Source of the DNA: Flavihumibacter soli
GTDB taxonomy: Bacteria; Bacteroidota; Bacteroidia; Sphingobacteriales; Sphingobacteriaceae
DNA length: 64,000 bases
Assembly (NCBI RefSeq): GCF_010692725.1
Contig: NZ_JAAFZB010000094.1
Coordinates: forward strand, 434,001 to 498,000
Direction: 5' to 3'
Shown here: positions 8,976 through 18,742 of the stretch, one piece after another
How positions within the stretch are numbered: the first letter of the stretch is position 1
Layout of the letters: each line of letters begins with the position of its first letter
Notes under the pieces: model-generated
Told to the model about the DNA's origin: nothing
What the model saw: the letters and a program-made list of their open reading frames with translations, nothing else
Databases searched by the model: none
Program-made: the position numbers and the translations under genes

Positions 8976-10328
8976 TTAAAGTTCTTTTACAGCGGCTTTA
9001 AACTGGTTGCCACGGTCTTCATAATTTTTGAAGAGGTCAAAGCTTGCACATGCCGGCGACAGCAGAACTGTATCTCCTTTTTTAGCGAGATGATAGGCTA
9101 TCTCAACCGCTTCGCGGGCTGAGAAGGTGTTAACAATAACATCAACATCATCTTCAAAAGCTTCGTGTATTCTGCTATTATCTTTACCAAGGCAGACAAT
9201 GCTCTTAACTTTGTTCTTTACCAGGTCACGAAGCATGTTGTAATCGTTACCCTTGTCAACCCCTCCGAGGATCAGGACAACATCAGAGGCCATACTTTCC
9301 AATGCATACCATGTGGAATTCACATTCGTAGCTTTTGAATCATTGATGAAATCAATCCCTGATATTCGCGCAACATGTTCCAGGCGATGTTCAATATTCC
9401 TGAAACTGCCCATGCTTTCGCGGATAGTTTCATTACGCAACTCCAGGACTTTAGCAACGATGCCGGAAGCCATTGAATTGTAAAGGTTGTGCTTGCCCTG
9501 AAGAGCTAGTTCGCTGATTGACATAATGAATGGTTGTTGATTAGTTTGATTTAAGTTAATGTGCAAGTGACTATCGTCACAGTATGCTCCCGCTTCCACG
9601 GTATGCTTAATAGAAAAAGGAAAGGCGACGGCTCTCACAGGGTGCTCCTGCAGGCCTTTGATAATTTCTTCGTCATCCTGGCAGTATATGAATACATCCC
9701 GTTCAGTCTGGTTTTGTAAGATCCGAAACTTTGAATTCCGGTAATTGGCCATTTCATATTCGTACCTGTCCAGATGATCAGGCGTTATATTCAGCAGTAC
9801 CGCAACATCCGCTTTGAATTCGTACATATTATCGAGCATAAAGCTGCTGATCTCAAGAACGTAATGGTCAAAACTTTCATGAGCCACTTGCCTGGCAAAG
9901 CTTTGTCCGATGTTTCCGGCAAGGCCTACGTTTAAACCTGCATTCTGCAGGATATGATAGGTAAGCATCGTTGTCGTCGTCTTGCCGTTCGAACCGGTTA
10001 TGCAAACAAGCTTGGCACTGGTATATCTCGCTGCAAACTCAATTTCTGAGATCATTTTTATGCCCTTCTCCAACAGCGCTTTGATTACTGGTGCCTTATC
10101 AGGAATACCCGGGCTTTTAATAACCTCATCAGCGTGGAGGATTTTTTCCAGGGTGTGCTGGTTCTCTTCATAAAGAATACCCAGCAGCTCAAGCTCACTT
10201 TTGTAGTGATCAGCAATTGCTCCGAAATCAGAAACAAAAACATCAAAACCTTTTTGCTGAGCCAATATAGCCGCACCTGTTCCGCTTTCACCGGCACCCA
10301 AAATCACTATGTACCCCTTTCCTTCCAT
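8976..10328 (-). CDS. murD: UDP-N-acetylmuramoylalanine--D-glutamate ligase
   Basis: Mur ligase that adds D-glutamate to UDP-MurNAc-L-Ala. It shows ILGAGESGTGAA at the N-terminus (UDP site), the ATP loop TGSNGKTTTT at about 111-120, the NITPDHLDRY block and the C-terminal LSPACASFDLFKNYEDRG, which is diagnostic of MurD. The start ATG shares one base with the mraY stop (TAATG), so the two are translationally coupled. A gap of 57 bases separates it from ftsW. Confidence 0.97.
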   Translation of the reverse strand: MEGKGYIVILGAGESGTGAAILAQQKGFDVFVSDFGAIADHYKSELELLGILYEENQHTLEKILHADEVIKSPGIPDKAPVIKALLEKGIKMISEIEFAARYTSAKLVCITGSNGKTTTTMLTYHILQNAGLNVGLAGNIGQSFARQVAHESFDHYVLEISSFMLDNMYEFKADVAVLLNITPDHLDRYEYEMANYRNSKFRILQNQTERDVFIYCQDDEEIIKGLQEHPVRAVAFPFSIKHTVEAGAYCDDSHLHINLNQTNQQPFIMSISELALQGKHNLYNSMASGIVAKVLELRNETIRESMGSFRNIEHRLEHVARISGIDFINDSKATNVNSTWYALESMASDVVLILGGVDKGNDYNMLRDLVKNKVKSIVCLGKDNSRIHEAFEDDVDVIVNTFSAREAVEIAYHLAKKGDTVLLSPACASFDLFKNYEDRGNQFKAAVKEL

Positions 10329-11569
10329 TATCTGAGTTTAAGGGTGACAATTGTTAAGATCGCCAGCATAATACTTACGATCCAAAAGCGGGTAACTATC
10401 TTGGATTCATGGTAACCCTTTTTCTGATAATGATGGTGCAATGGCGCCATCAGGAAAATGCGCCTACCTTCGCCATATTTTTTCTTGGTATACTTAAAGT
10501 AAGAGACCTGCAGGATCACCGAAAGATTCTCAAGCAGAAAAACGCCACATAAAACAGGTATGAGCAGCTCCTTGCGGATCATTACGGCGAAAGCAGCAAT
10601 GATACCCCCAATAGCGAGGCTCCCGGTATCACCCATAAATACCTGGGCCGGATAAGAGTTGTACCATAGAAATCCCACACATGCGCCCACAAATGCGCCG
10701 GCAAATACTACCAGTTCACCCGAATTGGGTATGTACACAATATTGAGGTATTCAGCAAAAATCACGTTACCCGAGACATACGCCAGGATCGCCAGTGTAA
10801 TACCAATAATAGCTGAAGTGCCGGTGGCCAGTCCATCAATTCCATCGGTCATATTAGCTCCATTAGAAACAGCCGTCACTATGACAATGACGAAGAGCAG
10901 GAAAACTACCAGCGCATAATCTTCCATGTTCTTGCCGAACACATTGAGCACTTTAGCGTAATCAAACTCATTATTCTTATAGAAAGGCACATTTGTAACA
11001 GTGGATTTAAGATCCTGGGTATAATAGTACTCATTGCCGCGCTTGTGAACCTCCAAAGGCGCCTTTACAACCGCAGGAAGTGTTACCTGCTCCCTGACAA
11101 CAATATCAGGGTGGAAATACATTGTCCAGCCAATGATGAGTGCCAGGCCTACCTGGCCCATGATCTTGAAGCGGCCGGCGAGTCCTTCCTTATCCTTTTT
11201 AAAGACTTTGATATAATCATCAATGAATCCGATAACACCCATCCAGACCGTGGTGACTAACATTAAAATGATATAGATATTCTCAAGCTTCGCGAATAAG
11301 AGCGTTGGCACAAGAATTCCCAGCAGGATGATAAGCCCCCCCATGGTTGGCGTACCTTGTTTCTGCATCTGACCTTCCAGGCCCAGGTTTCTGACCGTCT
11401 CACCCACCTGCTTAGCATGCAGCAATTTAATCAGCCTGCTTCCATAGATCGTAGTCAGGAACAAGGACAGGATCACAGCCATCCCGGTTCTGAACGAGAT
11501 GTACTGAAATACACCGGCTCCCGGGAAATTATAATGTTGATCTAGGTATGTGAACAGGTAATACAGCAT
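10328..11569 (-). CDS. mraY: Phospho-N-acetylmuramoyl-pentapeptide-transferase
   Basis: Integral membrane transferase that moves phospho-MurNAc-pentapeptide from UDP to undecaprenyl phosphate, making lipid I. Visible motifs are [22 protein letters not shown] (the aspartate pair), [13 protein letters not shown] and, after FMGDTGSLA, the histidine motif MAPLHHHYQ. At 413 residues it is some 50 longer than the E. coli enzyme. The extra length is an insert at about 165-215 ([11 protein letters not shown] to YYYTQDL), facing the periplasm if the standard topology holds. It overlaps murE and murD by one base each. Confidence 0.97.
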   Translation of the reverse strand: MLYYLFTYLDQHYNFPGAGVFQYISFRTGMAVILSLFLTTIYGSRLIKLLHAKQVGETVRNLGLEGQMQKQGTPTMGGLIILLGILVPTLLFAKLENIYIILMLVTTVWMGVIGFIDDYIKVFKKDKEGLAGRFKIMGQVGLALIIGWTMYFHPDIVVREQVTLPAVVKAPLEVHKRGNEYYYTQDLKSTVTNVPFYKNNEFDYAKVLNVFGKNMEDYALVVFLLFVIVIVTAVSNGANMTDGIDGLATGTSAIIGITLAILAYVSGNVIFAEYLNIVYIPNSGELVVFAGAFVGACVGFLWYNSYPAQVFMGDTGSLAIGGIIAAFAVMIRKELLIPVLCGVFLLENLSVILQVSYFKYTKKKYGEGRRIFLMAPLHHHYQKKGYHESKIVTRFWIVSIMLAILTIVTLKLR

Positions 11570-13029
11570 CAGCTCATCAGGTTTAATAGTTCAGACAAAA
11601 TCATCTTATCATCAAAAGGATATTTCACCCCTTTAATCTCCTGGTATTTTTCATGACCCTTTCCGGCAAGAACAATAATATCTCCGGGTCTTGCCAGGTG
11701 ACAAGCTGTGCGGATCGCTTCCTTACGGTCGGTTATTGACAAAACTTTCCTCTTGTTCACTGGTGTTACACCAGCCTCCATATCCCGAATGATTGTTTCC
11801 GGGTGTTCGCTTCTTGGATTATCGGAAGTAAGTATGACCTTATCACTCCAGTCAGATGCAACCTGAGCCATCACAGGTCGTTTGGTTTTATCCCGATCAC
11901 CGCCGCAGCCTATGATCGTGATCACCTGCTCGATTCCTTTGCGAATATCCTGAACAGTACTGAGAACATTCTGTACGGCATCAGGGGTATGTGCGTAATC
12001 GACTATACCGATAACGCCGTTTGGCGATGTGATGTAATCAAACCGACCTTCCGCCCCGCTTAACCTGCTCAGAGTGGTCAAAACCCTGTTTTTATCCTGG
12101 TCAAGCAGAAGGGCTGTCCCATATACTGCCAATAGGTTGTAAGCGTTGAAAGCACCAACCATTTTAAACCAAACCTCCTCATTATCAATATTCAAAAGGA
12201 GACCGCTAAAATGGTTCTCCAGAATCCGGGCGTTAAAATCCGCAATATTCTTCAGCGCATAAGTCTTTTGATGTGCCCTGGTATTCTGAAGCATGATCAT
12301 GCCGTTTTTATCATCAATATTGGTGAGTACAAAAGCGGATCTTTCAAGCCCGTCGAAAAATTGCTTTTTGGCTTTTAGATAGTCACTGAAAGTGTGATGA
12401 AAATCAAGATGATCATGAGTGAGGTTGGTGAAAACACCTCCGGCGAAGGATAGTCCTTCAATACGACTCTGCGCCACCGCATGCGAACTCACTTCCATAA
12501 AGCAGTAATCGCAGCCGCTGGCAACCATGTCGCTCAATAAGCTGTTTAAGGCAAGCGGATCGGGAGTGGTATGGGTGGACGGAATGATCTCTTCGTTAAT
12601 TTGGTTCTGAACAGTTGAGATTAAACCAACCTTATAACCCAGTTCACGAAACAACTGAAATAGTAGCGTGGCAATTGTCGTCTTTCCGTTGGTACCGGTA
12701 ATACCTACCAGTTTAAGATTCGTTGACGGATGACCAAAAAAGTTCGCTGCCATCAGGCCCAGTGCCTTTGCAGAATCTTCCACCTGGACATAGGTTAAAC
12801 CTTCAAGAAGATCAGCGGGAAGATCTTCACAAATAATGACGCTCGCACCTTTACCAGCTGCCTGGGAAATAAAGATGTGGCCATCGGATTCGGTACCCCG
12901 GACAGCAACAAACGCTGTTCCCTCTCCGGTCTTCCTGGAATCAAAAGCCAAAGACGAGACTTCTGTTTCCGCAGATCCGATTAATTGCCTTACGGAAATC
13001 TTATCTAGTATGTCCTTTAATGATTTCAT
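11569..13029 (-). CDS. murE: UDP-MurNAc-L-Ala-D-Glu--2,6-diaminopimelate ligase
   Basis: Mur ligase that adds the third stem residue. The ATP loop is [10 protein letters not shown] at about 109-118. Near residue 400 the substrate-selecting motif reads [12 protein letters not shown] is the signature for meso-diaminopimelate rather than lysine, so the cell wall should be the A1gamma DAP type. At 486 residues it has the normal length. The start overlaps the ftsI stop by 4 bases, and the stop shares one base with the mraY start. Confidence 0.96.
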   Translation of the reverse strand: MKSLKDILDKISVRQLIGSAETEVSSLAFDSRKTGEGTAFVAVRGTESDGHIFISQAAGKGASVIICEDLPADLLEGLTYVQVEDSAKALGLMAANFFGHPSTNLKLVGITGTNGKTTIATLLFQLFRELGYKVGLISTVQNQINEEIIPSTHTTPDPLALNSLLSDMVASGCDYCFMEVSSHAVAQSRIEGLSFAGGVFTNLTHDHLDFHHTFSDYLKAKKQFFDGLERSAFVLTNIDDKNGMIMLQNTRAHQKTYALKNIADFNARILENHFSGLLLNIDNEEVWFKMVGAFNAYNLLAVYGTALLLDQDKNRVLTTLSRLSGAEGRFDYITSPNGVIGIVDYAHTPDAVQNVLSTVQDIRKGIEQVITIIGCGGDRDKTKRPVMAQVASDWSDKVILTSDNPRSEHPETIIRDMEAGVTPVNKRKVLSITDRKEAIRTACHLARPGDIIVLAGKGHEKYQEIKGVKYPFDDKMILSELLNLMS

Positions 13030-15155
13030 TCCAGTTCCAGTATTATTGACGATCCTCGGCCTACTCTCAACCCGCCGGCAAGCGACTGCCGCATTACCTT
13101 ACCTCTACCTTTAACATATGGTTTGAGGCCTGAGTTTCCGACAAGGTATAGTGCATCTTTCAGTCCCATTCCTACAACATCCGGGACAAACCCTTCCCTC
13201 GTATTTACTTCACGTGTTTCAATTCCGCCATTGGTATCAATAGCATTAATATATTCTCCGTTTGCCGTAGCGAAGGCGGCCTTAATGCCGAATGCATGAT
13301 AAACACTTCGAAGTGCCTTTGTCTGCCCTGCCTTCGAGGCGGGCAACCGATCATTGTTTGCATTTTGAACTTCCTTTACAGGATTATACATCTGCACATC
13401 GTTGGCAAAAACCATATCGGCAACCTCCCTGAATACCGGGCCCGCAACCAGTGCCGCATAATAAGCGCCGATCGGGTTCCCTAATACAACAATCATCGAG
13501 TACTTCGGATTGTCTGCCGGGAAATATCCGCAAAAAGAAGACTGGTATTCTCTTTTGCCCTTATATCCTAACTTGCCGTCAGCAATCTGCGCTGTTCCCG
13601 TTTTCCCGGCTATTCTATATAGAGGATTTTTAATAACGTCCTTTCCCGTTCCTTCTTCCACGACACCTTCTAGCATTCCCTGAAGCTTTGAAATTGTCTC
13701 TTCTGATGCTATGCGATCTTCAATGACTCTTACTCCGAAGTTTTCGACGGTACTGCCAAAACGGCGGATCTCCCGAACAAACATCGGAGCCACCATTTTA
13801 CCATCATTAGCTACCGCATTATAAAATGTAAGCATCTGAAGCGGGGTCATTTTCATCTCATAGCCGTAAGCCATTTGTGCCAGACTTAAACCCTTATACC
13901 AGCTTTTGCTTTGCGGGGTCTTAACAAGCGGACTACCTTCCCCGGGAATCTGAAGACCAGCCCTGGTGTTCAAATGCAGGGTATTATGAAGCCTGCTTGT
14001 AAATTGTTCCGGATCACTCAAATAGTGCTTATATATCAGCTTGGCAATTGCGGCATTGGAAGACTCCTCGAATGCCTTTTTTACGGAAATAACCTTCAGA
14101 CCCAGGTGCGAATCCTTAACGGTTTTTACAAGCCTGTTACGGTGATTATAAACTTTAAAGGTCCCGCCTTCTGCATCGACCATCGTACCCGTATCCACCT
14201 TACCATCTTCGAGGAGCGACAGGTAGGAAGCTAACTTAAACGTTGATCCGGGCTCGGCACTCTGTGCAATCGCATAGTTAAATTTTTCTTTATAAACGCC
14301 TTCCGACACCTTGCTGAAATTGGCTACCGCCCGGATCTCCCCGGTCGCAACTTCCATCAGCACAACACAGCCAAAATCAGCTTTACTTTTTATCAGCTGC
14401 TTTTCGAGAGCCCGCTGAGCCACATCCTGCATATTGATGTCAATGGTGGAAATAATATCAGCACCATCCTTGGTTGCAATTTCGATATCCGGATTCACGG
14501 GCTTCCATACGCCGCCGGCCATTCGCTGCATCAGGCGTTTACCGCTCTCACCATCTATATACGCGCTGTAGGCACCTTCAAGACCCACCGGCTGCACATT
14601 CTCATTCTTATAGCCGATCGTCCGGGCTGCCAATGTTTTAAATGGCAGGATCCGCTTATTCTGCTGAACTACGATCAATGCACCACGATTCCGGCCCATA
14701 TTAAAGATCGGGAACTTACGAACTACCTTTAATTGCTGGTGACTTACCTTCCTGCGTAAAAGGACATAGCGCTCACGATCCTTCCGCGCATTCCGCAGCA
14801 TTCGTGAGTATTGCTTTGATGACTTGTCACCGAAAAAGGCTGAAAGCTTCGCTGCAAGGGAATCAACCTTTTCATCAAAGATTTCCTGATCCGCTACCCC
14901 ACCGGCCAGCATATCCATTCTTAGTTCGTATTCAGGAACAGAAGTGGCCAGAAGACTTCCGTCTACAGAATAAATATTACCCCTGGCAGCCTCAACATTT
15001 ACAAACCTGGTTGAAAGGCTGTCTGCCATGGCACGCCACTTATCCCCCTCGACCACCTGAACATAGAACAGTTGGCCCAAAACTGCCAACGCAAGAAGTA
15101 CTATAAGCCCAAAAGCTATATACACCCGCAATAATATGTCAGTCCTGATATTCAT
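13026..15155 (-). CDS. ftsI: Division-specific class B penicillin-binding protein (transpeptidase) with C-terminal PASTA domain
   Basis: One N-terminal transmembrane helix (about residues 8-31) anchors a periplasmic PBP dimerisation domain and a transpeptidase domain. Catalytic motifs: STFK (Ser304, Lys307), SSN in FEESSNAAIAK, and KTGT in IAGKTGTAQ. A PASTA domain (FVPDVVGMGLKDAL to GSSIILELE) closes the 709-residue chain. PASTA on FtsI is known in Bacteroidota and Firmicutes but absent from E. coli FtsI. It should cross-link septal peptidoglycan as the partner of FtsW. It lies 12 bases after the FtsL-like gene and overlaps murE by 4 bases. Confidence 0.95.
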   Translation of the reverse strand: MNIRTDILLRVYIAFGLIVLLALAVLGQLFYVQVVEGDKWRAMADSLSTRFVNVEAARGNIYSVDGSLLATSVPEYELRMDMLAGGVADQEIFDEKVDSLAAKLSAFFGDKSSKQYSRMLRNARKDRERYVLLRRKVSHQQLKVVRKFPIFNMGRNRGALIVVQQNKRILPFKTLAARTIGYKNENVQPVGLEGAYSAYIDGESGKRLMQRMAGGVWKPVNPDIEIATKDGADIISTIDINMQDVAQRALEKQLIKSKADFGCVVLMEVATGEIRAVANFSKVSEGVYKEKFNYAIAQSAEPGSTFKLASYLSLLEDGKVDTGTMVDAEGGTFKVYNHRNRLVKTVKDSHLGLKVISVKKAFEESSNAAIAKLIYKHYLSDPEQFTSRLHNTLHLNTRAGLQIPGEGSPLVKTPQSKSWYKGLSLAQMAYGYEMKMTPLQMLTFYNAVANDGKMVAPMFVREIRRFGSTVENFGVRVIEDRIASEETISKLQGMLEGVVEEGTGKDVIKNPLYRIAGKTGTAQIADGKLGYKGKREYQSSFCGYFPADNPKYSMIVVLGNPIGAYYAALVAGPVFREVADMVFANDVQMYNPVKEVQNANNDRLPASKAGQTKALRSVYHAFGIKAAFATANGEYINAIDTNGGIETREVNTREGFVPDVVGMGLKDALYLVGNSGLKPYVKGRGKVMRQSLAGGLRVGRGSSIILELE

Positions 15156-15167
15156 TCCTTTGCAGGC

Positions 15168-15578
15168 TTATCTTTTTAGTTCGTTGTCCTGTACTACAAT
15201 TTTGGTTGGTGGTTCGACCGACTCTTTCAGACCCAAAGTATCAACCAGTTTGGCCACTTCCGTCTGAGTGCTTTTCAGCATGAGGTCGGCTTTTATTGTT
15301 TTAAATTCCCAGCTCAGTTCCTTTACCTCCTTACTGAGTTTATCGATCTCACGGATGGTATTTTCGGTAAAATGCCTGTTCCCGATATAAACCATTGCCA
15401 GGAAAGCAAGAAAAACAATGAAAGGCATCATATCGGTAGCTGTCTGCTTGGATATCACGCCTTCTGTAAATAGCTGCGTAAAAAAGTTCCGAGGAAGCTC
15501 AGCCTTCTCCCCTTCTTCTGGCTGAACTTCCTGCGGGACTTCCCCCTCATCTACTATTTGTCTGAACTGATTGCTCAT
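15168..15578 (-). CDS. ftsL: FtsL-like small bitopic divisome protein
   Basis: 136 residues: an acidic cytoplasmic head of about 45 residues, one transmembrane helix (MPFIVFLAFLAMVYIGNRHF), then a heptad-like stretch (TIREIDKLSKEVKELSWEF) that would form a periplasmic coiled coil. That is the architecture of FtsL, which pairs with FtsB and FtsQ to activate FtsWI. FtsL sequences barely align between phyla, so the call depends on topology and on the slot between rsmH and ftsI. The acidic head is longer than in E. coli FtsL. Confidence 0.85.
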   Translation of the reverse strand: MSNQFRQIVDEGEVPQEVQPEEGEKAELPRNFFTQLFTEGVISKQTATDMMPFIVFLAFLAMVYIGNRHFTENTIREIDKLSKEVKELSWEFKTIKADLMLKSTQTEVAKLVDTLGLKESVEPPTKIVVQDNELKR

Positions 15579-15598
15579 TCCTATATTTCTCGAAGAAA

Positions 15599-16501
15599 CT
15601 ACTTCTTCTCTGCTATCCTTAATTTTGCACTTCGAGCCCGGTTGTTCTGTTTGATCTCTTCCTCGCTTGCCGTAACCGCCTTGCGGGTAACCGCCTCGAG
15701 AGGCTTTATCTGATTACCGTAAAAATCCTTCTCAACCTCGCCACGAAATTTACCTGTTGCAATAAAGTTTTTTACCAGGCGATCTTCCAGTGAATGATAG
15801 GACATCACAACAAGCCTTCCGCCCGGTTTCAGCACCTCAACTGCCTGTTCCAGAAACTCTCTCAACGCATCCAGCTCCTGGTTCACCTCGATCCTCAGAG
15901 CCTGGAATACCTGCGCGAGATATTTATTTTCTTTTCCTTTCGGGATAAGCTTAGAGATCACCTGCTTCAGGTCCGATACCGTGACAACAGGCGCATTCAA
16001 TCGCGCTGTACAGATGGTCTTAGCCAGCGTGCGTGCATTCTTGATCTCACCATATATTCCAAACATTTTATGCAGGTCTTCCTCGCTGGCAGTATTAATC
16101 ACCTCTTTGGCAGTAAGCGTAGTGGCCTGATCCATCCGCATATCCAGGTCGGCGTCAAAACGAATTGAGAACCCCCTTTCTGGCTGATCAAACTGGTGTG
16201 ATGAGACACCAAGATCAGCCAGAATACCATCTACAGGCATGGCACCCTGTAGACGGCAATTATTTTTCAAATAGCGGAAGTTCTGGTCAATAAAGGTTAA
16301 CCGATTGTCATTTGGGATATTACTCTGCGCATCAGCATCCTGATCGAAAGCCAGCAAGCGCCCTTTTTCATTTAAATTCTTTAAAATTTCACGTGAATGA
16401 CCACCACCACCAAAGGTTACGTCTACATAGATACCCTCCGGCTTGATATTCAAACCCTCAATACACTCCCTGAGCATAACCGGACTGTGATAATCAGTCA
16501 T
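15599..16501 (-). CDS. rsmH: 16S rRNA (cytosine(1402)-N(4))-methyltransferase RsmH
   Basis: SAM-dependent methyltransferase (MraW) that modifies C1402 in the ribosomal P site. The SAM loop appears as YVDVTFGGGGHSREIL, followed by ILADLGVSSHQFD and ERGFSIRFDADLDMRMD, all hallmarks of the family. C-terminal VMSYHSLEDRLVK and NNRARSAKLRIAEK complete it. A start at 16519 is open, but the start at 16501 (MTDYHSPVML) matches the family N-terminus and is chosen; it overlaps the mraZ stop by 8 bases. Confidence 0.96.
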   Translation of the reverse strand: MTDYHSPVMLRECIEGLNIKPEGIYVDVTFGGGGHSREILKNLNEKGRLLAFDQDADAQSNIPNDNRLTFIDQNFRYLKNNCRLQGAMPVDGILADLGVSSHQFDQPERGFSIRFDADLDMRMDQATTLTAKEVINTASEEDLHKMFGIYGEIKNARTLAKTICTARLNAPVVTVSDLKQVISKLIPKGKENKYLAQVFQALRIEVNQELDALREFLEQAVEVLKPGGRLVVMSYHSLEDRLVKNFIATGKFRGEVEKDFYGNQIKPLEAVTRKAVTASEEEIKQNNRARSAKLRIAEKK

Positions 16502-16958
16502 TCGCCCTCCTTCCTGCATTACCCATCACCTCTTCGGCAAGAGCAGCAAAATCCTCAGGCTCGCTATCCATATGTGCCTCATAAGCTTCCTTAGACCAGA
16601 TTTCGATCTTATTAAACTGACAAAGCAGGGTCACCTCTGACTGGATACCGGCATACTCCATTAGTGACTTGGGAAGCAAGACCCGGTTAGCCGAATCAAG
16701 CGTCAGTTCCGTCGCACCGCGGGTAAAATATCTCAGAAAGGTCCGATTCTTTTCTTCGTACTGATTGAGTTTACTAAGTTCATCGGTGATCTTATTCCAC
16801 TCTTTCTTAGTATAAACCACCAGGTGTTTTTCGAAGCCACGATTGATCACAAGACCTTCTGCCTCAGCTTCCGGAAGCTGTTTCTTCAGGTTGGATGGGA
16901 TAACCATCCTGCCCTTAGCATCTAGTTTACAATCAAATTCTCCTAAAAAATGAGACAT
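16494..16958 (-). CDS. mraZ: Transcriptional regulator / division protein MraZ
   Basis: 154 residues with two SpoVT-AbrB-like swapped-hairpin repeats, seen as FDCKLDAKGRMVIPSNLKK near the N-terminus and LTLDSANRVLLPKSLMEYA in the second half. MraZ forms ring-shaped oligomers and, in E. coli and Mycoplasma-type systems, binds TGGG-type repeats upstream of its own operon. Such repeats are present just upstream here. It is the first gene of the operon and overlaps rsmH by 8 bases. The length is typical. Confidence 0.96.
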   Translation of the reverse strand: MSHFLGEFDCKLDAKGRMVIPSNLKKQLPEAEAEGLVINRGFEKHLVVYTKKEWNKITDELSKLNQYEEKNRTFLRYFTRGATELTLDSANRVLLPKSLMEYAGIQSEVTLLCQFNKIEIWSKEAYEAHMDSEPEDFAALAEEVMGNAGRRAND

Positions 16959-16985
16959 AGTGGCACTTACCCTTTTTATGTAGAG

Positions 16986-17026
16986 TAAAAGTAGGCATTT
17001 CTACCACTTTTTCCCACAATGCCCCA
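16986..17026 (-). promoter_or_regulatory. mraZ operon promoter with three MraZ boxes
   Basis: On the minus strand, TGGGG (17026-17022), TGGGA (17016-17012) and TGGTA (17006-17002) are spaced by exactly five bases each, the arrangement known for MraZ operators (TGGGN repeats with 5-base gaps). Just downstream, TACTTTTA (16993-16986) is one mismatch from the Bacteroidota -7 consensus TAnnTTTG, and a TTG 23 bases before it could be the -33 element. The boxes overlap the promoter, so bound MraZ would repress. The third box is imperfect (TGGTA). Confidence 0.75.
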
Positions 17027-17344
17027 CAAAAGTTTTCAACAAACCTAAAACTTGATTTTTACTCCTCAAACAGGACGATTTATAACTCCATTAAAGAAAA
17101 ATGAAAGGGCGGATTGAGTCATAGGTTTACCCGTCGGACTACTAAAAAGGAAGTCACATGGCAGAGGTCAGGTTAGGGTCATCTAGGAGTTATTCCGCTA
17201 ATTTAGTGGACTAACCCCTAGATGGTCTATAGAAAAGTTAATACTGACCCAATAGAGAGGGATGAGAGAATGGTAAGGAGCACCAAAGTTTGCCAGGGGA
17301 ACCAGAAAGACCTATCCCAACCTGGTAAGCCTGCCCGGGAGATC
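17027..17344. other. Gene-free spacer between pgk and the mraZ promoter
   Basis: About 320 bases with no convincing gene; a 77-codon open frame at 17222-17455 runs into pgk on the other strand and has no family features. The notable content is the palindrome listed separately at 17180-17224. I see no clear T-tract terminator for pgk here. Confidence 0.6.
17180..17224. repeat. 45-bp near-perfect palindrome
   Basis: The two 22-base arms starting CATCTAGG and ending CCTAGATG pair at all but two positions (17188/17216 and 17193/17211), with one G.T pair (17197/17207) and a single central base. It lies after pgk and before the mraZ promoter. There is no T run on either side, so it is a poor intrinsic terminator; a protein site, cruciform or short mobile-repeat relic are alternatives. 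Confidence 0.75.
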
Positions 17345-18535
17345 TTAATCATTTATTGCTTTGACACCGGGGAGTTCTTTGCCTTCCATGTATTCCAGCA
17401 AGGCACCGCCCCCGGTCGAAACATAACTCACATCATCGTTAAAGCCAAATTTTGACACTGCAGCAGCCGAATCCCCGCCGCCGATCAGCGAAAAGGCTCC
17501 GCCTTTAGTAGCCTCAACTACTGCTTCCGCAATAGCTTTTGTACCTTGCTCAAATTTTTCCATTTCAAAGACTCCCATGGGGCCATTCCAAAGCAAGGTT
17601 TTTGACTTTAACACCACCTCCTTAAATGTTTTAACCGATTCAGGCCCGATATCCAGGCCCATCCAACCGTCTTTGATATTGGTGTTTTCAGCGGTATCCG
17701 TATTTGCGTCCGGGGCGAAAGCGTCCGCGATCACGGAATCGACGGGCAAAAGCAGGTTAACCTTTTTCTTTTTCGCCTTTTCAATCAGTTCCAGCGCCAG
17801 GTCAAGCTTATCCTCTTCTACAAGTGATTTACCGATCTTACCACCCTGCGCTTTGGCGAAGGTGTATGCCATTCCGCCCCCGACAATCAAGTTATCAACC
17901 TTGTCGAGCAATCGCTCAATCAACAATATCTTATCTGAAACCTTTGCACCACCCATGATAGCAGTAAAAGGCTTTTCAGCATCATTAAGTACTTTCTCAG
18001 CATTCCTGAGCTCGGAAGCCATCAGGTAGCCGAAATATTTAGCATCGGGAAAGAACTGGGCGATCACCGCGGTGGAAGCATGCTCTCGGTGGGCTGTTCC
18101 AAACGCATCGTTAACATATACATCACCCATTAAGGATAATTTATGAGCAAAATCCCTGTCGCCTTTCTCCTCTTCTTTATAAAAACGCAGATTTTCGAGA
18201 AGCAACACTTCCCCGGGCTTTAATTCTTTTGATTTCCGCAATGCTTCACCACTAACACAGTCATCCGCAAACTGCACCTGCAGATTCAAAAGGAACGACA
18301 AATGCTTTACAAGGTGCTTTAAAGAATATTTATCTGTGGGTCCATCCTTAGGTCTGCCCAGGTGCGACATCAGGATCACCGAACCGCCGTCTTTCAATAT
18401 CTTTTCGATGGTAGATACAGCCCCTTGCATTCGGTTATCATCCGTGATATGGAACTTGTCATCAAGCGGCACATTAAAATCAACTCTTATGAGGGCCCGT
18501 TTTCCGGAAAAGTTTATAAAATCGATTGTCTTCAT
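17345..18535 (-). CDS. pgk: Phosphoglycerate kinase
   Basis: Cytosolic glycolytic enzyme that makes ATP and 3-phosphoglycerate from 1,3-bisphosphoglycerate. It has the N-terminal RVDFNVPLD, the SHLGRP substrate loop, [30 protein letters not shown] and the nucleotide-site [13 protein letters not shown] near the C-terminus. At 396 residues it is full length. It is downstream of gap and the GNAT gene on the same strand, but a 200-base repeat-rich gap separates it from them, so it may have its own promoter. Confidence 0.97.
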   Translation of the reverse strand: MKTIDFINFSGKRALIRVDFNVPLDDKFHITDDNRMQGAVSTIEKILKDGGSVILMSHLGRPKDGPTDKYSLKHLVKHLSFLLNLQVQFADDCVSGEALRKSKELKPGEVLLLENLRFYKEEEKGDRDFAHKLSLMGDVYVNDAFGTAHREHASTAVIAQFFPDAKYFGYLMASELRNAEKVLNDAEKPFTAIMGGAKVSDKILLIERLLDKVDNLIVGGGMAYTFAKAQGGKIGKSLVEEDKLDLALELIEKAKKKKVNLLLPVDSVIADAFAPDANTDTAENTNIKDGWMGLDIGPESVKTFKEVVLKSKTLLWNGPMGVFEMEKFEQGTKAIAEAVVEATKGGAFSLIGGGDSAAAVSKFGFNDDVSYVSTGGGALLEYMEGKELPGVKAIND

Positions 18536-18540
18536 TTAAT

Positions 18541-18742
18541 TAGATTTTAGACGTTAGATATTAGATGTTAGGATAAGCTGGTTAAAGGATATTGTTAGAA
18601 CTGCGAATGTATCGAATCGTTTTAGAAATAGATATTAGAAGTTAGATATTAGACATTAGACAGGTGGCTAGCTTTCTCAATAACACCCTGTATCAGATCT
18701 AATATCTCAGATCTAATGTCTCATATCTCACATCTAATGTCT
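18541..18742. repeat. Intergenic array of degenerate TTAGATATTAGA-type repeats
   Basis: The sequence is built from short variants of TTAGA(T/C)(A/G)TTAGA on one side (18541-18572, 18630-18661) and their inverse complement (AGATCTAATATCTCAGATC and following) on the other (18694-18742), the last reaching into the end of the GNAT gene. The two halves could pair into a large imperfect hairpin. It lies between GNAT and pgk. No coding function is seen. Confidence 0.7.

Noticed and set aside
17222-17455. 77-codon plus-strand frame between mraZ and pgk
   Set aside because: It starts in the palindrome and overlaps the end of pgk; no domain.
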